A stretch of DNA of 64,000 bases from Pleodorina starrii (GCA_030267565.1 BRXU01000078.1:1-64000); one strand, 5' to 3'; shown: positions 44,675 through 53,665, numbered from the stretch's first letter. The notes: generated by a model not told the origin, from the letters alone. Translations and numbers: made by a program.

Positions 44675-46549
44675 ATGAAAACCGAAATCATCACCCCCGC
44701 CGCCATCCAGTACTTCCCGCTGGCCCAACTCTATGTCTCCGACATGAACCCGCGTCAGGACGCGGACCCGGAGGGGATCGACCTGCTGGCCGACAGCCTT
44801 GCCATGATCGGCCTGATCCAGAACCTGTCCGGCACCGTTGATGCGGATGGCCGCGTCGGCATCGTCGCCGGGGGCCGCAGGCTGCGCGCCATTGCCCGCG
44901 CGGTTGAGCGTGATCCGACCGTGACCAAGCGGCACCCGGAACTGGCATCCGTTCCGGTCCGCATCGCCCCTGACGAGGCGACCGCGCGGGCATGGGCCAG
45001 CGCCGAGAACGCCGCCCGCGAGGACTTGGCACCTGCCGATGAAATCCGCGCCTATGGCCGGATGAAGGATGCAGGCGCGGACGTGTCCACCATCGCCCGC
45101 AGCTTCGGCAAGACCGAGGCGCATGTATACCGCCGCCTTGCGCTGGCAGCACTTCCCGTCCCCATTCTGGACGCCTTGAAGGCAGGTCAGATCAGCCTTG
45201 GCATGGCGAAAGCCTTTACCGTGTCCCAGGACGAGGCCCTGACCTTGCAGGTTCTGGCCGACGTGATGGGCCGCGACGTGTCCGAATACCGCATCAAGCA
45301 GGCTTTGCAGCCGGAAGCGATCAGCGGCACCGACCGCCGCGCCCTGTTTGTCGGACTGGACGCCTACACCGCAGCGGGCGGGCGGATGAACCGCGATCTG
45401 TTCAGCGACACGACCGCGCTGCACGACGCCGACCTGCTGGACCGCCTGTTCATCGAAAAACTGAAAGAGGAAGCGGCGAAGGTCGGGGAGGTCTGGAAAT
45501 GGGCCGATGTTTCGACCGACAGCTATATCTCCTACGGCACCACCGAGAAGATGGACCGGGTTTACCGCGTCGAGGGCGAACTGACCGAAGCGCAGTCCGA
45601 GCGTTACGACGAGTTGGCCGAATTGGCGAATAGCGACGTTCTGGACGAGGCAGGGCAGGCCGAACTGGCGGAACTGGTGGCAATCCTTGACGGAGATTAC
45701 ACCGATGCGCAGCGCGCCGTGGCCGGGGTGTTCGTCTATGTAGGAAGCGATGGACGGCTTTGCGTAACCAACCCCCTTGTCAGCCCCTATGACCGGGAGG
45801 AAGCAATCGAGACGCAGGTTCTGACCGGCCATGCCGCAACGCGCCATATCGCGGGCAGCGTCGAGGATGCCCCCAAGTCGCCCTATTCCGGCGCGCTGGT
45901 CGAGGACATGAAGGCCGTGCGGCTGGCCGCGATCCAGACCGCGTTGCTGGACAAGCCGGAAATGGTGTTCGACCTGCTGGCCTTCGGCCTGTCGCTGGCA
46001 TCGGGCGTCAGCACCCATGTGTTCGACCTGTCACCGGGACGCCCCAACAACTGCCCGAGCAAGCCGGAAGGGTTGGAAGCGTCCGAGCGCCTGACCCATG
46101 CCCCTGCCGGGCATGAGGCATGGAGCCGCCCGGAATTGCGGGTGGACGATCTGGCGACTGCCTTCCGCACGTTCGTCGCCGCTGGCAAGAAAGCCCGCAA
46201 CGCGGCGCTGGTCGAGGGTGTGGCGCGGACCCTGCCCTATGGCGCAGGCAGCGCGGAGTTCTTCGGACTGATCGAGGCCGATGCCGGGGCTGGTATCCGC
46301 AAGGTCTGGACGCCGACCGCCGAGAACTTTTTCAGCTGCGTCAGCGCCGACTATCTGGACACGCTGCATCTGGACCTGACCGGCTGCGATCCGCAGGGGA
46401 ACGGCTTCAAGGCGCACAAAGCGCAGAAGAAGGCTGAGAAAGCGCAGTGCATGGAGCGGCTGTTCAGCGATGCCGAGTATCAGAAGGCATGGAAGATCGA
46501 CCCGGAGAAGAAAGCCCGCATCGAGGCATGGACCCCGGATTGCTTCTAA
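44675..46549 (+). CDS. ParB/RepB-like DNA-binding protein
   Basis: A 624-residue protein. The N-terminal ParB nuclease-like domain (about 8-115) contains NPRQDADPEGIDLLADSLA, GLIQNLSGTV and VAGGRRLRAI, with a catalytic-type ENAAREDLAP segment. A helix-turn-helix follows (STIARSFGKTEAHVYRRLAL), and the last 400 residues are plasmid-specific. Such proteins are typical of plasmid leading regions; no ParA partner is adjacent, so partition is not shown. A strong hairpin follows the stop. Confidence 0.85.
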   Translation: MKTEIITPAAIQYFPLAQLYVSDMNPRQDADPEGIDLLADSLAMIGLIQNLSGTVDADGRVGIVAGGRRLRAIARAVERDPTVTKRHPELASVPVRIAPDEATARAWASAENAAREDLAPADEIRAYGRMKDAGADVSTIARSFGKTEAHVYRRLALAALPVPILDALKAGQISLGMAKAFTVSQDEALTLQVLADVMGRDVSEYRIKQALQPEAISGTDRRALFVGLDAYTAAGGRMNRDLFSDTTALHDADLLDRLFIEKLKEEAAKVGEVWKWADVSTDSYISYGTTEKMDRVYRVEGELTEAQSERYDELAELANSDVLDEAGQAELAELVAILDGDYTDAQRAVAGVFVYVGSDGRLCVTNPLVSPYDREEAIETQVLTGHAATRHIAGSVEDAPKSPYSGALVEDMKAVRLAAIQTALLDKPEMVFDLLAFGLSLASGVSTHVFDLSPGRPNNCPSKPEGLEASERLTHAPAGHEAWSRPELRVDDLATAFRTFVAAGKKARNAALVEGVARTLPYGAGSAEFFGLIEADAGAGIRKVWTPTAENFFSCVSADYLDTLHLDLTGCDPQGNGFKAHKAQKKAEKAQCMERLFSDAEYQKAWKIDPEKKARIEAWTPDCF

Positions 46550-46553
46550 AAAA

Positions 46554-46586
46554 TTGAAGGGGCGGGGAGAATGGCCGCCCCTTCAA
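46554..46586 (+). terminator. Hairpin terminator after the ParB-like gene
   Basis: TTGAAGGGGCGG (46554-46565) pairs perfectly with CCGCCCCTTCAA (46575-46586). The run of A before the stem also suits termination on the other strand. Confidence 0.6.
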
Positions 46587-47070
46587 TCCAACAGGAGGAA
46601 TAATGCGATCTAAGATGCAACTTATTGGGATGGCAATACCTGAATAGACCCGCGCAGTAAGCTATAAACATTTATTGAAGATCGGCAGGCGATGCTCACC
46701 GCTGCTGCAATCCAGAAGAACGCCCGCCCCTGTTTCGCCACCGCTCGAACCGACATTCCCGCCGCAGCTCCTGTTCAGTCGAGCGCGGCCCCGCCCATCC
46801 TTCTGCGACGAAGGTTCAACTGGCCCCGCATCTGGCGGGGCCTTTTTTCCATCGCCTCTCATTTGGAAATCGTATCAAGCAGCAGAGTCGGCGCGATCAG
46901 GGCAGCGGCGTCTTGATGACCTGGCCACGGCGGCCGTCTGCGCCGGCCCCCACCGCCAGGCCCGGCCCTTCGGGCAGAGCCTTGCCTTCGGCAAGGCAGC
47001 AAACTAGGCTGAATGCCTGCTGCACTAAAATGGTCTCGTTAAGGAGTATCAGTTAAAAAGTAAGACCCAA
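46587..47070. other. Gene-poor stretch with an orphan ribosome site and terminator
   Basis: AGGAGG at 46591-46596 precedes an ATG (46602) opening only 14 codons (MRSKMQLIGMAIPE, stop 46646), perhaps a truncated gene. A strong plus-strand terminator is at 46822-46848. No other gene is supported. Confidence 0.4.
46822..46848 (+). terminator. Rho-independent terminator
   Basis: GGCCCCGC-ATCTG-GCGGGGCC followed by six T. It ends a plus-strand transcript although no gene lies immediately upstream. Confidence 0.75.
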
Positions 47071-47099
47071 ATGCCCCATCTGCTTCGTAGACGGGGCAT
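47071..47099 (-). terminator. Terminator of the brnTA operon
   Basis: ATGCCCC (47071-47077) pairs with GGGGCAT (47093-47099). On the minus strand it comes 15 bases after the brnA stop and is followed further on by TTTTT. Confidence 0.55.
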
Positions 47100-47113
47100 C
47101 TTACGTTATCCGC

Positions 47114-47386
47114 TCACTTGGCATTCATGTAAGAACGCAGGACGGCGTTGATCTTGCTCTGATAGCCTGGACCCTGAGAACGAAAAAACTCTAGAATGTC
47201 TGGATCAAGTCGCATCGAGATCATGATCTTTTTTTCTGGACGAACTACTTCGACGCGACTCCAGTCAACGTCAATTTCAGCATCGCCAGCGTAGTCGCCA
47301 TTCGATCCAACCTTATCCCAGCTGGTTTGACTACGAATCTTTCTCACTTCGTCCAGCGACATAACGGCTGTAAGCTTGTCTTTCAT
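47114..47386 (-). CDS. brnA: BrnA antitoxin
   Basis: A 90-residue antitoxin of the BrnA family, with a polar N-terminus and a C-terminal ribbon-helix-helix domain (KIMISMRLDPDILEFFRSQGPGYQSK). It overlaps the toxin gene by 56 bases; a start at the internal Met9 would shorten the overlap. BrnA neutralises BrnT and represses the operon. Confidence 0.86.
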   Translation of the reverse strand: MKDKLTAVMSLDEVRKIRSQTSWDKVGSNGDYAGDAEIDVDWSRVEVVRPEKKIMISMRLDPDILEFFRSQGPGYQSKINAVLRSYMNAK

Positions 47387-47621
47387 TTTCTCTCGCCCTT
47401 CGGGCAGTGATTATGCGGATAACATCTTCACGTTCCGTAAAAACAACCGCGATGAAATATCCTTGGACTTGACCAATCGCAATGAAGCGTTGCTCAGTTT
47501 CGGATTTGCCGACCAATTTAACGTAGGGGCCGTTAAAAATCTCAGCTGCATCCACAAAGTCTATTTGGTGCTTCGCAAGGGTTAGGTGACGTTTATGTTC
47601 GTCCCACTCAAAACCAGCCAT
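47331..47621 (-). CDS. brnT: BrnT ribonuclease toxin
   Basis: A 96-residue protein of the BrnT family, recognised by the opening FEWDEHKRHLTLAKHQIDF and by RIITARRAREN near the C-terminus. BrnT is a RelE-fold RNase that stops translation unless bound by BrnA. The gene comes first in the toxin-antitoxin operon and looks intact. In this place it probably stabilises the replicon. Confidence 0.88.
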   Translation of the reverse strand: MAGFEWDEHKRHLTLAKHQIDFVDAAEIFNGPYVKLVGKSETEQRFIAIGQVQGYFIAVVFTEREDVIRIITARRARENERQAYSRYVAGRSEKDS

Positions 47622-47716
47622 GGAGTTTCCATCTTAATGTTGGAGTAGTTCATTAAGGTCCTCCGACGTTAGTCACCTTGGTCTGTATATACGATTTGTA
47701 TATGCGGAAGTCAATA

Positions 47717-47913
47717 GGGCGTCCCCTTCGGGCCGCGTCCCCGGTTCCGGCCGGCTGTACCGGCCTCCACCCGAGCTGGTCGGGGCGATGCGCCCGGCTG
47801 CGCTGCACGGTTGAATGTCTCGTCCCGAGCCATCCACCCGCACACCGGTCCTGGGCGCCCTGCCCCGCCCATCTCGTCCCTAACGGGCGGGACCGCTGAC
47901 GCAGGGCGCGCGC
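47717..47913 (+). repeat. GC-rich block R1, copy 2
   Basis: Nearly identical to 43393-43590. It lies between the brnTA promoter and the IHF-like gene and carries no gene. Confidence 0.75.
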
Positions 47914-47946
47914 GGGGATCAGTTGCCATGACTACAGAATATGGCA

Positions 47947-48234
47947 TCAATCTTTCCGATTGAGCCTGCCGTGAAGAATATCCGAGGGCTTGAACCAAGG
48001 GACGCATTTTGCAGGGATCGACACGGCCAAGCCGCTTCTCGGATTTCTGCCCATGCGCGCTTTGCGTTGCCTACTCAGGAAAGCGCCAAAGCCACGGATT
48101 TCGACCCTTTTCCCAGATGCCAGTGCATCTTCAATCCTTTTGAAAATAGCTTCGACCGCCGCTTCAACATCCTTGGGCGAAAGGTGAGGTCTTTCTTCAG
48201 CGATCTTCTGCACCAGCTCAGAACGAACCATCAT
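47947..48234 (-). CDS. IHF/HU-family DNA-bending protein
   Basis: A 95-residue protein close to the IHF beta subunit (VRSELVQKIAEERPHLSPKDVEAAV, then VEIRGFGAFLSRQRKARMGRNPRSG with the DNA-intercalating arm). The usual Pro-Glu of the arm tip is changed (LAVSIPAKCVPWFKPS) and the C-terminus is extended by a few residues. It is probably a plasmid-borne paralogue used in replication, transfer or recombination. Confidence 0.87.
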   Translation of the reverse strand: MMVRSELVQKIAEERPHLSPKDVEAAVEAIFKRIEDALASGKRVEIRGFGAFLSRQRKARMGRNPRSGLAVSIPAKCVPWFKPSDILHGRLNRKD

Positions 48235-48331
48235 GTTTCCCTTCGGATCAGGTCAAGCCGCTTGCGTATTGCTGAATCCAACCCTGTCCAGGATTTATCT
48301 GTTCCTGCCTTACCGACTGTCAGTCCAGGAC

Positions 48332-48635
48332 TAGCGAGATCCCGCGCAGGCGCGTGATCGAGACGCAGGGGGGATTTGGACAAGCCAAACGCCCCCTTGC
48401 CCTTGTTGGGCCAGACGCTGCGCGCCCGTCCGTTTGGGGACCGCCGGTCCCCCACCGCAACAGGAAAATGCTGCACGTCCTGCGGGGCCGTGTCCTCGCG
48501 CTGCGCGCTGCGGGCCGCACCACCCCCTTGTCCGCTGGATTTTCCCATTGCGGCGGTTCCCCCCCTGCCCTCGGCCGGGAGCAAGGGTTCAGGAGAGGGG
48601 CGCGCTGCGCGCTTCCTCGCCTGACCCCTCGCCCA
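48332..48635 (+). repeat. GC-rich structured leader R2, copy 2 (orphan)
   Basis: Matches 43632-43935 including the long-range pairing (48455-48469 with 48539-48553). It stops at GCCCAT before the ribosome-site part, and no plus-strand gene follows; the next gene (NUDIX) is on the other strand. It is then joined to a copy of the dispersed repeat (GACGTGAAGAGCCC at about 48734). Confidence 0.72.
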
Positions 48636-48780
48636 TGTTCTGTGGCACATAGTTCTGCCTTTTCTGTCAGGCAGTCTGCCTCTCGGGCCTGCCAGCTTGA
48701 CGAAAGCGGACGGTCAGCGGTCGGCGCTGCATCGACGTGAAGAGCCCTTTGCGGTCATTTAGCCGCTACCGGAGTCAAGT

Positions 48781-49233
48781 TCATAGTTCGATTTCAGCAC
48801 CCTGCCGAGCGACTTTTGCTACGTCGAGGCTGAGTGCAAGATCCTCTTCTTCCAGCGCCTGCAGCGGAAACCAGCGAGCCTCCAAGGCATCATCACCTGC
48901 AATTGGCTCACCAGATACCCAAGTACATAGGACTGCCACAAGGACGTAGTGATGGCGCACCACTCCGTTCTCATCATGATCAAAAGCATCAACTGCCGTA
49001 AAAACTCGCTGCGCTGTCGCCCGCACTCCAGTTTCTTCAAAAAGCTCTCGGATTGCGGCATCTTTAAGGCATTCCCCGAGGTCCACTTTTCCTCCTGGAA
49101 AGCCCCACTTGCCTACATCCGGCGGGTTGGCGCGTCGCACCAGCAGCACGTTACCATCTCTGAATACTGTAGCGATCGTCGCAACGACTGGCCGGACCGG
49201 AGCAAGCTCCATGTCGCTCATGTCCGTTAGCAT
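48781..49233 (-). CDS. NUDIX hydrolase
   Basis: A 150-residue NUDIX protein. The Nudix box reads GKVDLGECLKDAAIRELFEE followed by TG (G-x5-E-x7-REUxEExG). It hydrolyses nucleoside diphosphate derivatives, perhaps an oxidised nucleotide. Starts at 49233 or at an in-frame ATG 12 bases downstream are possible. Confidence 0.87.
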   Translation of the reverse strand: MLTDMSDMELAPVRPVVATIATVFRDGNVLLVRRANPPDVGKWGFPGGKVDLGECLKDAAIRELFEETGVRATAQRVFTAVDAFDHDENGVVRHHYVLVAVLCTWVSGEPIAGDDALEARWFPLQALEEEDLALSLDVAKVARQGAEIEL

Positions 49234-49319
49234 GATGAATCCTTTGGGCTAGACTAGGCGGACCCTTCCCTAGCAAAGGGGGGAGACTGACGCGCATAGA
49301 CACGCATTAGCTGATGAAT

Positions 49320-49393
49320 GGCAAGTTTGTCCCGGATAGCGGACGGATCAGGGTGGCGATCGACGGTCTGCTTTCGGGACAAAGCTGCCATCT
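49320..49393. repeat. Hairpin repeat, complete copy 2
   Basis: GGCAAGTTTGTCCCGGATAG (from about 49320) is inverted at about 49371-49391 (CTTTCGGGACAAAGCTGCC), with AGCGGAC and GTCTGCT beside the arms. It is the same design as 31020-31098 with compensating changes in the stems. Confidence 0.6.
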
Positions 49394-49441
49394 AGTGCCT
49401 AAACTTGGACGTCTCTTATGTCAGGTACGGATCGTCTTGTC

Positions 49442-49942
49442 TCATGGGCTGTTTGCGCGGCTATAGAATACATCTGGCCCAGCCTGGTGTGTGCGTTGGA
49501 AGCCGAGCCTTTTGAGAAGCGCCTGCGAGCGCGCATTTCCTTCTTCAGTGTCTGCAACGATTTTAACCACCACAGGCAGCGCCTCAAGCTCTGCAATCGT
49601 TAGAGTGCAGGCCGCGTGCGCGATTGACCGTCCCCAAACACCCGGCGTTAGAACATATGCCAGACTAGCTATGCCACCTGCGCTGATAGTTGCTTGCGTA
49701 TAGCCGACGATGACACCAGCTTCGAACACCGTCCAATTCAACCATGTCTGTCCAGTGTGCTTGGGCGCACCGTTGCTGAGCCTTGCGATACGCTCCCGTA
49801 AGCCTTCGACAGACGTTGGCGGCTCCTGGTCAAGGAATGAGTATATTCTGCGGTCTTGGAGTGCAGCGTAAAGCCCCTCTGCGTGATTGATATTTTGTGG
49901 CTCGATCGTGACCGCCACCGCGGGTTTCATAAGCGAATTCAC
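49442..49942 (-). CDS. GNAT-family N-acetyltransferase
   Basis: A 166-residue acetyltransferase of the RimJ/RimL type (LNWTVFEAGVIVGYTQATI, LAYVLTPGVWGRSIAHAAC as CoA site, then NARSQALLKRLGFQRTHQ). Substrate unknown. It is followed on its strand by the hairpin repeat rather than by another gene. Confidence 0.82.
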   Translation of the reverse strand: MNSLMKPAVAVTIEPQNINHAEGLYAALQDRRIYSFLDQEPPTSVEGLRERIARLSNGAPKHTGQTWLNWTVFEAGVIVGYTQATISAGGIASLAYVLTPGVWGRSIAHAACTLTIAELEALPVVVKIVADTEEGNARSQALLKRLGFQRTHQAGPDVFYSRANSP

Positions 49943-50574
49943 TCGAAGCCCTCCATCATCGGAGCCAACATAGCTGCCGCTGGCTCAGTTTGCAGCATGG
50001 TTTGCTCAGGGCTTTCGCGTCGATGCGACCAGGCCCCCGAGAGGCTGCTTTTTTTTAGAGATATGGTGATCGCGGGCACCGCGATCGCTGATCCAAAGGA
50101 CAGCCGCGCCTCCGCTTCGCTCTGGCACTGCTGACGATCTTTCATTTCATTTTCCGCCTGCCATCCGGCCGGCGATCCGAACACGGGCTCTGGTGCCGCT
50201 GTGCGTCAGCCTCCACGGAAAAATCCGGTTCCTCCCACGCGCAAGCGCGCGGGTCCCTCCCAATTTCACCGCTCCGGCCCCGTGTGTCAGATCACCGTCC
50301 GGCCGCAGGTCGGGCTGCGCCCACCCTGCTTTGCCCTTCGGATGACATGAGGTCATCCAAAGTGAAAAGCAGCGATGGCTTCGCCACTGGCGGAACAGGA
50401 AGGAGCGCCACGACATGTCGGACCAGTTCGGAACACGGGCCAGAGATTGGGCTGCGGCCCATCAGAGGCAGACCTTTGTGACAGGAAAGGCAAGCATGCC
50501 TTCGCATCGGGGACAGGCCCCACTGATTTCACGCAATTTTCCCCACCGCTGAAGGCAGAACTATCTGCACTCTG
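49943..50574. other. Gene-free stretch
   Basis: Frames here are shadows or chance. It contains a reverse copy of the dispersed repeat core (AGGGCTTTCGCGTCGATG at about 50006-50023), a poly-T stretch, and a dyad around GGATGACATGAGGTCATCC (about 50340-50358). Confidence 0.4.
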
Positions 50575-50645
50575 CCAGCCCATTTTGGGCACCCGACCAC
50601 GGCGCAAAGACCGGGCGGGACCGTCGCAAAAGAAAGGAACGCCAA
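50575..50645 (+). repeat. Leader repeat R2, 3' part only
   Basis: The last 70 bases of R2 (GCCCATTTTGGGCACCCGAC to GGAACGCCAA) directly before the ATG of the next gene, including the common ribosome site. So the same translation start region serves three different genes. Confidence 0.75.
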
Positions 50646-50903
50646 ATGGCACTTTTTGAAATCGTCACCATGACCGACGACAGCGGCATGAGCCGCGTTG
50701 TGACCGATGACCTTGCCGCATGGGTCGATGACATGGGCACCGAAATCACCGGGACCGAGACCCGCACGAACCTGCGGACCGAATTGCAGGGCCAGCCCAA
50801 GATTGCCGGTTACCTTGGCCCCTTCTGGGGCGGCCTGTCCCAGACCGGCGATGCCATCATCCGCTATGAGGATGAAGGCACCTATTCGGCGCTGAGCCAG
50901 TGA
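50646..50903 (+). CDS. Small plasmid hypothetical protein
   Basis: An 85-residue acidic protein (MALFEIVTMTDDSGM...). Translated from the R2-type ribosome site. It is the first gene of a tightly packed four-gene operon ending with the DUF4942-methyltransferase gene. No family recognised. Confidence 0.65.
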   Translation: MALFEIVTMTDDSGMSRVVTDDLAAWVDDMGTEITGTETRTNLRTELQGQPKIAGYLGPFWGGLSQTGDAIIRYEDEGTYSALSQ

Positions 50904-50914
50904 GGGAGCCGCAG

Positions 50915-51388
50915 ATGACCTATTTCTCCGTTGTGCAGATCGACATGCACCCCGCCCCCTATGTCGCAGCGACGGGCAGCGCGCGGAGTGCCCAAATCCT
51001 GGCCCGCCTTGTGCGGGAGCGTTGCCCCGGAAACGCGTTTGGCATCCGCGAAGGCGCGGTCTTTGGCGGGCCGAAAAGCAATGGCTTCATCCGTGATTGC
51101 GCCCGATCCTTGGAGGTTCAGCGGATCGCAGCGGATGAACTGTTTGCAGAAGCCGACGAGAGCCCCGACCAGCTGGTGAAGTGGCATGTCTATTTCTACG
51201 ACGCCGGAACCGGGAAATTCCGCTTCACCGTGAACGCCTATCTGGATCACGATTTGCCCGTTCGGGCGAAGTGTGAAGCCGACCCCGAACTGGCCGGGCG
51301 CACGGTCGTCTATGGCGATCCGCCCACGATGGAGACGCTTTACCTGATGCTCGATGCCTTTGCGGCAAAGCAGGAGGCAACGGCATGA
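50915..51388 (+). CDS. Plasmid hypothetical protein
   Basis: A 157-residue soluble protein starting at ATG 50915 after GAGGGAG, 11 bases behind the previous stop. It has VVQIDMHPAPYVAATGSARSA at the N-terminus. The stop overlaps the next gene by 4 bases. No family recognised; similar proteins accompany ArdC-type genes. Confidence 0.65.
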   Translation: MTYFSVVQIDMHPAPYVAATGSARSAQILARLVRERCPGNAFGIREGAVFGGPKSNGFIRDCARSLEVQRIAADELFAEADESPDQLVKWHVYFYDAGTGKFRFTVNAYLDHDLPVRAKCEADPELAGRTVVYGDPPTMETLYLMLDAFAAKQEATA

Positions 51389-51837
51389 GCGGATTTTCCT
51401 TCAACGGTTTCGTGGCGGGGGATACCCCCGCCACCTTCACCGACTTTCGCGTGTCGCCGGTCAGGATGATCCGCGAGGGCACGGATGCGGAAGCCATCGA
51501 GGTTTGCAGCCCTGCGGGCCGGGCGTTCTGGTCGATCTATGGCGACACCGGCGCAGGCTGGCGACTTGTCCATGACGCCGAGGCCGACGATGCGGGCTTT
51601 GCGCTGGCCGCCTTGTCCCGGAACGCGGCAGCCCGGTTCGCGTATGCCGACCTTGAGACTGTCACTGTCGCCGGGACGCTGGCCGATCTTGCCGACCGCC
51701 TGGCCGAACGCATCCACGACGAAATCCCCGGATACGACAACCCGGAGGATTTTCGCTGTGACGACTTCGACGCGCACCCGCTGTCCGAGCTGCGCGAGCA
51801 AATCCTTGAAGCCATCGAGAGCGAGGCAGCAGCATGA
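51385..51837 (+). CDS. Plasmid hypothetical protein
   Basis: A 150-residue acidic protein (SGFSFNGFVAGDTPATFTDF at the N-terminus, EIPGYDNPEDFRCDDF near the end). Overlaps both neighbours by 4 bases (ATGA), which shows strict translational coupling within the operon. No family recognised. Confidence 0.65.
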   Translation: MSGFSFNGFVAGDTPATFTDFRVSPVRMIREGTDAEAIEVCSPAGRAFWSIYGDTGAGWRLVHDAEADDAGFALAALSRNAAARFAYADLETVTVAGTLADLADRLAERIHDEIPGYDNPEDFRCDDFDAHPLSELREQILEAIESEAAA

Positions 51838-53273
51838 ACACCCGCACCACCTTCAGCGCCGGCGCACTGGTCGCACCGATGAACATCATGAGCATTTGCG
51901 CCGCCCGTGAGGCCGCGCTGACGCAGATGCAGGACGCCATCGGCACCCTGTCAGACGGCTACAGCCGCGCGCTGGACGCGGCCGAGACGGCCAAGGGAGC
52001 AACCGCAGGGCATTCCTGCTATCTGCACTACAGCGACAACGAGGCCGTGAAATCGACCCTGTTTTCCGCTTTCGATCCTGTTGCCGTCCTGGCCCGGTAC
52101 AAGCGCACCCTCGATGCCGCAATCTGGCTGCGGATCGTTGAGGAAAGCCGCCTCAAGGAAATCATGGACCGCACCGAGCGGGACCAGCTGGACAAGCAGA
52201 TGGGCGCGGATGACATGCCCGAGCCGACGCTTGAGAACATCCGCGCCACCTTGGAACGCCTGACCCTCGATGCCGACCTGATTTTCATGCGGGGCGTGGC
52301 CCGCGCCTTTTCCGAACTGGACCCGGCTTTCAAGAGCCACGACGCGTTCAAGATCGGCAAACGCATGATCTTCACATGGGTTTTCGATGATGGCGGCTAT
52401 TGGTCCTATTCCGGCAGGGGCGAACAGATGCGGCGCACCCTGGCGGACGTCGAGCGGGTGTTTTCGCAACTGTCCGGCCAGCGCAGCTATGGTGATCTGG
52501 AAGGCGCGATCAATGACGCCAGGCGCGGCGGATGGGGCGCACGTCAAACCGAGATCGAGACCGAGTATTTCACCGCCCGATGCTTCAAGAATGGCAACCT
52601 GCACCTGTGGGTGAAGGACGCGGACCTGCTGCGGAAGGTCAATCAGGTTCTGGCAAGCTATTATGGCGAGGTGCTGGCCGATGCCGCAGGGTCCGACGAG
52701 CAGCCCGCCGACTTCCGCACTGGCACTGCCGTTGCCAAGGATCTTGCCTTCTACCCGACGCCTGCGGCGACGGTCGAGGAATTGCTTTCTGATCTGACGA
52801 TCAAGGCGGGCACCCGCGTTCTGGAGCCAAGCGCCGGGATCGGCGCCATCGTCCGGCCCGTCTTGAAGATGGGCGCGACCGTGGACGCAATCGAAATCCA
52901 CCCCGACCGGGCGGCGGCATTGCGGGGCATGGCTCACCCTGCGCTGAAGGTTCACTGCGCCAATTTCCTGAAGGTCACGCCTGCGCCGGTCTATGACCTG
53001 ATCCTGATGAACCCGCCGTTTTCAGGGACGCATTTCATGGATCACGTCAAGCACGCGTGGGACTTCCTTGCGCCGGGCGGTGAGCTGCGCGCGATCCTAC
53101 CCGCGTCCGCCGAGGTCGGATCGACCGCAAAGCATGAGCGGTTCCGGGCATGGGCTGCACAGCACTCCCCGCGCGGCTATCGGTGCCACCAGTGGCGCGA
53201 TCTGCCGCCCGAGAGCTTCGCCAGCGTAGGCGTCCGCATCAATACCGTGGTGGTGACCCTCCGGAAGTTATAG
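51834..53273 (+). CDS. DUF4942 domain/N6-adenine DNA methyltransferase
   Basis: A 479-residue protein. The N-terminal half (about 1-290) matches DUF4942. The C-terminal half is a class I methyltransferase with SAM motif EPSAGIGAIV (331-340), an acidic second motif (DAIEIHPDRA) and the catalytic NPPF at 393-396. It should methylate DNA adenine, probably to protect incoming or outgoing plasmid DNA from restriction. The last gene of a four-gene operon; a terminator follows. A truncated second copy lies at 59752. Confidence 0.85.
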   Translation: MNTRTTFSAGALVAPMNIMSICAAREAALTQMQDAIGTLSDGYSRALDAAETAKGATAGHSCYLHYSDNEAVKSTLFSAFDPVAVLARYKRTLDAAIWLRIVEESRLKEIMDRTERDQLDKQMGADDMPEPTLENIRATLERLTLDADLIFMRGVARAFSELDPAFKSHDAFKIGKRMIFTWVFDDGGYWSYSGRGEQMRRTLADVERVFSQLSGQRSYGDLEGAINDARRGGWGARQTEIETEYFTARCFKNGNLHLWVKDADLLRKVNQVLASYYGEVLADAAGSDEQPADFRTGTAVAKDLAFYPTPAATVEELLSDLTIKAGTRVLEPSAGIGAIVRPVLKMGATVDAIEIHPDRAAALRGMAHPALKVHCANFLKVTPAPVYDLILMNPPFSGTHFMDHVKHAWDFLAPGGELRAILPASAEVGSTAKHERFRAWAAQHSPRGYRCHQWRDLPPESFASVGVRINTVVVTLRKL

Positions 53274-53308
53274 GCAAACCCTACTTCGTTCAGTGTCAGA
53301 GTAGCTTA

Positions 53309-53328
53309 GGCCCCGCTTCGGCGGGGCC
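53309..53328 (+). terminator. Terminator hairpin after the methyltransferase
   Basis: GGCCCCGC-TTCG-GCGGGGCC, the same hairpin as after the truncated copy at 60235. Here the T-run is weak (ATTAAGATTT). Confidence 0.65.
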
Positions 53329-53449
53329 ATTAAGATTTGTCAACCCAAAACGCTAATTAGACCTTTTTGCCTGTCCTTTTGGTCTTGTCACTATCCTTGT
53401 TCGTTGTCGCCTCTAAGAGTCGCGCCAGTGTTCAAGAGGGGTACATTTT

Positions 53450-53665
53450 ATGTTGGGATCAATGAGACTAGAGCAGTCGTGCAAGGCAGAGATCAGCCGC
53501 GCCATGGCCGAGGAAATACTTTCTGTTTTTGAAAGAGCAGGGCATAGCCTTGATGTTCTTGAAGTCGAATTGCGTGGGAATGCGCTGTATGTTCTGAACC
53601 CAGTAAGCGGCATCTATGAATTAATTGGGTTGGCTCGAATGCCTCCGTCAATGTCGCATATATGA
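53450..53665 (+). CDS. Small hypothetical protein
   Basis: A 71-residue protein (MLGSMRLEQSCKAEISRAM...), with AGAGGGG 10 bases before the ATG. Mixed helix-strand, no membrane segment, family unknown. Lower GC than the neighbouring operon. Confidence 0.5.
   Translation: MLGSMRLEQSCKAEISRAMAEEILSVFERAGHSLDVLEVELRGNALYVLNPVSGIYELIGLARMPPSMSHI

Noticed and set aside
44621..46018. 465-residue minus-strand frame opposite the ParB-like gene
   Set aside because: Shadow; no motifs, and the ParB-like protein on the plus strand is clear.
49939..50184. 81-residue minus-strand frame before the GNAT gene
   Set aside because: It covers a dispersed repeat copy and has no ribosome site or family features.
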